A DNA stretch of 20,000 bases. Origin: Symbiodinium natans (Eukaryota > Sar > Dinophyceae > Suessiales > Symbiodiniaceae). The stretch lies in assembly GCA_905221605.1 (NCBI GenBank), contig CAJNDS010002511.1:1-20000 (forward strand). The letters are read 5' to 3'. Both the position numbers and the translations under genes were made by a program. Shown here one piece after another: positions 18,201-20,000 of the stretch. Position 1 is the first letter of the stretch. Every line of letters starts with the position of its first letter. Below the pieces are notes generated by a model, which saw nothing but the letters and a program-made list of their open reading frames with translations, was not told the DNA's origin and ran no database searches.

Positions 18201-18433
18201 CCCTAAACCCTAAACCCCTAAACCCCTAAACCCCTAAACCCCTAAACCCCTAAACCCCTAAACCCCTAAACCCCTAAACCCCTAAACCCCTAAACCCCTA
18301 AACCCCTTAACCCCTAAACCCCTAAACCCCTATACCCCTAAACCCCTAAACCCCTAAACCCCTAAACCCCTAAACCCCTAAACCCCTAAACCCCTAAACC
18401 CCTAAACCCCTAAACCCTAAACCCCTAAACCCT
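18201..18433. repeat. Homogeneous array of the 8-bp telomere variant CCCCTAAA
   Basis: About 29 units. The interior is almost purely the 8-bp form CCCCTAAA (TTTAGGGG on the other strand), with single changes near 18307 (CCCTTAAC) and 18331 (CTATACCCC). The 7-bp form CCCTAAA appears only at the two ends. This contrasts with the 7-bp tracts beside the LINE. Confidence 0.96.
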
Positions 18434-19209
18434 CGGCAACTCTAGGGTTCCGGCGCTCACACTCAGGGCTTAGGGCTCCTGAGTCAGCTTTTAAGTTTCA
18501 AGGGCGCCTTTTTTGGGGGAGAGGGGCCCCAACACGAGAACTTCGAGGTCTTCATCCCGCTCCCCCATACGCATAGCTGGGTTCAGGGTTGAGGGGTTTT
18601 CTGGACGCACACATGTTGTCCGCATCCAGCCGTATCTCATTTGGGACGCTGGCCGTCCGCAGCCGGCACTTTCGGATTGTGGGCCAATGGAGCTTTATGG
18701 GGCATGCAGCCCAGAGGCATACCACGCCACCTCTGAGGCCGGTTTCCTGCAGTCTTCAGCCACTTCGTAACTTTTTCCCCGGCAATCTCGGAAGATAAGG
18801 GCACATGTCTTTGCCCCAAGGGGTTTGGAAGGCTGCATATGTCTGAAATACCCCCCCCCCCACTCACTCCCGGCTTCCAACGTACTAGAGACTGAGCCCG
18901 TAAACGCTCCCTGCCATCAACCCTTGGGCGATACCCTTTCTGATACGAGAGCAAAGGCCAACACGTCCTTAACATGAACAAGAGGCCTTGGCCGAACCCA
19001 CCCAGAAAATAGGACTGGTCCGATCCAGCTCGACAGCCCTCGGAAGCCCTTCTTCAAACATCTTCAAACCCTGTGTGTGATGTGTGATAATCTCAGAAAA
19101 CGAAGCTCTACACCTCTGAGCGCTTCCGTCTCTGTGAAACACGCAGTGCTGCTGGTCCCGTGGGAAGATAAGCAACAATTCAATGACCCTTTCCATCTTC
19201 TGACAAAAG
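18434..19209. other. Spacer, no gene recognised
   Basis: Single-copy-looking DNA with an 11-C run at 18851-18861. Overlapping short frames on both strands have no recognisable content. Confidence 0.5.
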
Positions 19210-19275
19210 TTATTACTATTGTTATTATTATGATTATAACTATTATTATTATTATTATTTGTATTACTATTATTA
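19210..19275. repeat. (ATT)n trinucleotide microsatellite
   Basis: Imperfect ATT repeats with GTT and ATG interruptions. They produce the Asn run in the 190-codon minus-strand frame at 18969-19541, which has no other recognisable feature and is not called as a gene. Confidence 0.9.
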
Positions 19276-20000
19276 GACTTTCCCCTTAAGACTCTCCCAA
19301 GTCGGCCAGGCATCGACAAAGCAGCCTCCAGGGCAGTGGTGTGCTCTGGCGCCTGGCATCCAAAGCATCTTGGAGGAGCTTTCGGGGAGAGGTTTCGAAG
19401 AAGCCTGACTGGAGAAGCGCGAGAAGATGCGAGAAGGTTTGCGAGCTTTTGCTTCAGCTCATGCTTGGCCATTGGCTTGGCCCTGGTCGTGAGGTCTATA
19501 CGGTCACATGGAAAGCTCACCAAGGCGCAGCTCAACTTCATAGTTCTCCAGACCGTCGAAAACCGCCACTCCCTCGACCCCCGGGAGACTTACCCTGTGG
19601 CTGCTTGTAGCTTGTGGGCTTCGCTCCTCCCCCCTAATTGCTGACATCCCGCTAAGATCCGTTTGGAGTCCTCAACCCATCATAAACCCTGAAAGTCCAG
19701 TTAACCCTGCATCGCCTCGCCTCTCCCTTGAAGAGGGGCAGTATGGCCACATCTGCCGGCCAGCGCCGCGGTCGCAGGAGATCCGTGATGGCTCCGTGGA
19801 CATACCTTGGGTTTGCGATCATTCTGGGTTTCGGGGTTTTGGGGCGCCTAAGGCTAGAAAGCATGGTGCTCGGCACAGGCAGGCGGAGGAGCCGCATCTC
19901 AAATGCCCAAATGGAAGGGATGTCAGAGGTAGCTTGTATATAGCTTGTAGTACGTCAGGGTCTTGCCATGTGAGGCCACGCTGTGCTTCGGCGGAGGACT
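19276..20000. other. Spacer to the window end, no gene recognised
   Basis: No domain, RNA gene or repeat seen. Frames of 70-100 codons overlap on both strands. Confidence 0.45.

Noticed and set aside
18969-19541. 190-codon minus-strand frame with an Asn-rich stretch
   Set aside because: The Asn run is the ATT microsatellite read in reverse; the flanks have no recognisable domain, and plus-strand frames overlap.

Overview
This window looks like nuclear DNA from a repeat-rich eukaryote. It has no operon-like gene packing, no supported rRNA or tRNA gene, abundant microsatellites, several minisatellites, and one degraded LINE-type retrotransposon. The dominant motif is the TTTAGGG/CCCTAAA telomere repeat, which is known from plants, dinoflagellates and some other algae. 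That motif, the style of the LINE and the low gene density make a dinoflagellate (Symbiodinium-like) my best guess, but this is inference; a plant or another alga is not excluded.

Layout. 61-350: 78-bp satellite built from two ~39-bp half-units. 655-2700: four diverged copies of a repeat in which a non-telomeric core has TTTAGGG-type repeats on its left and CCCTAAA-type on its right. 2886-6990: three copies of a second telomere-associated repeat. The first copy is split at its CCCTAAA tract by a 2.2-kb minus-strand LINE (3258-5440) that abuts near-perfect telomere repeats at both ends. 7221-8177: a 318-codon open frame with in-frame 42-bp and 30-bp repeats, the only non-transposon protein candidate and a weak one. 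8723-9360: six copies of a ~107-bp satellite. 9365-9725: a 32-bp satellite with a longer 82-bp variant. 9769-10806: strand-alternating 9-bp arrays, then a 25-C run. 10961-16400: mostly single-copy-looking DNA with AT microsatellites and no recognisable gene. 16431-16985: a second 9-bp minisatellite with one strand inversion. 17329-17445: a CCCCCT tract. 18201-18433: a homogeneous array of the 8-bp variant CCCCTAAA.

The LINE keeps an RNA-binding-like N-terminal region, the start of an exonuclease-endonuclease-phosphatase domain and a post-RT C-terminal region. It has lost the reverse transcriptase and carries an in-frame TGA and a frame change, so it is a dead, internally deleted copy. The two neighbouring repeat copies are unoccupied comparison sites for it.

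No interacting set of genes is visible. The main interest is structural: a LINE embedded in telomere-type repeats, and three unrelated repeat families that all switch strand within their arrays.
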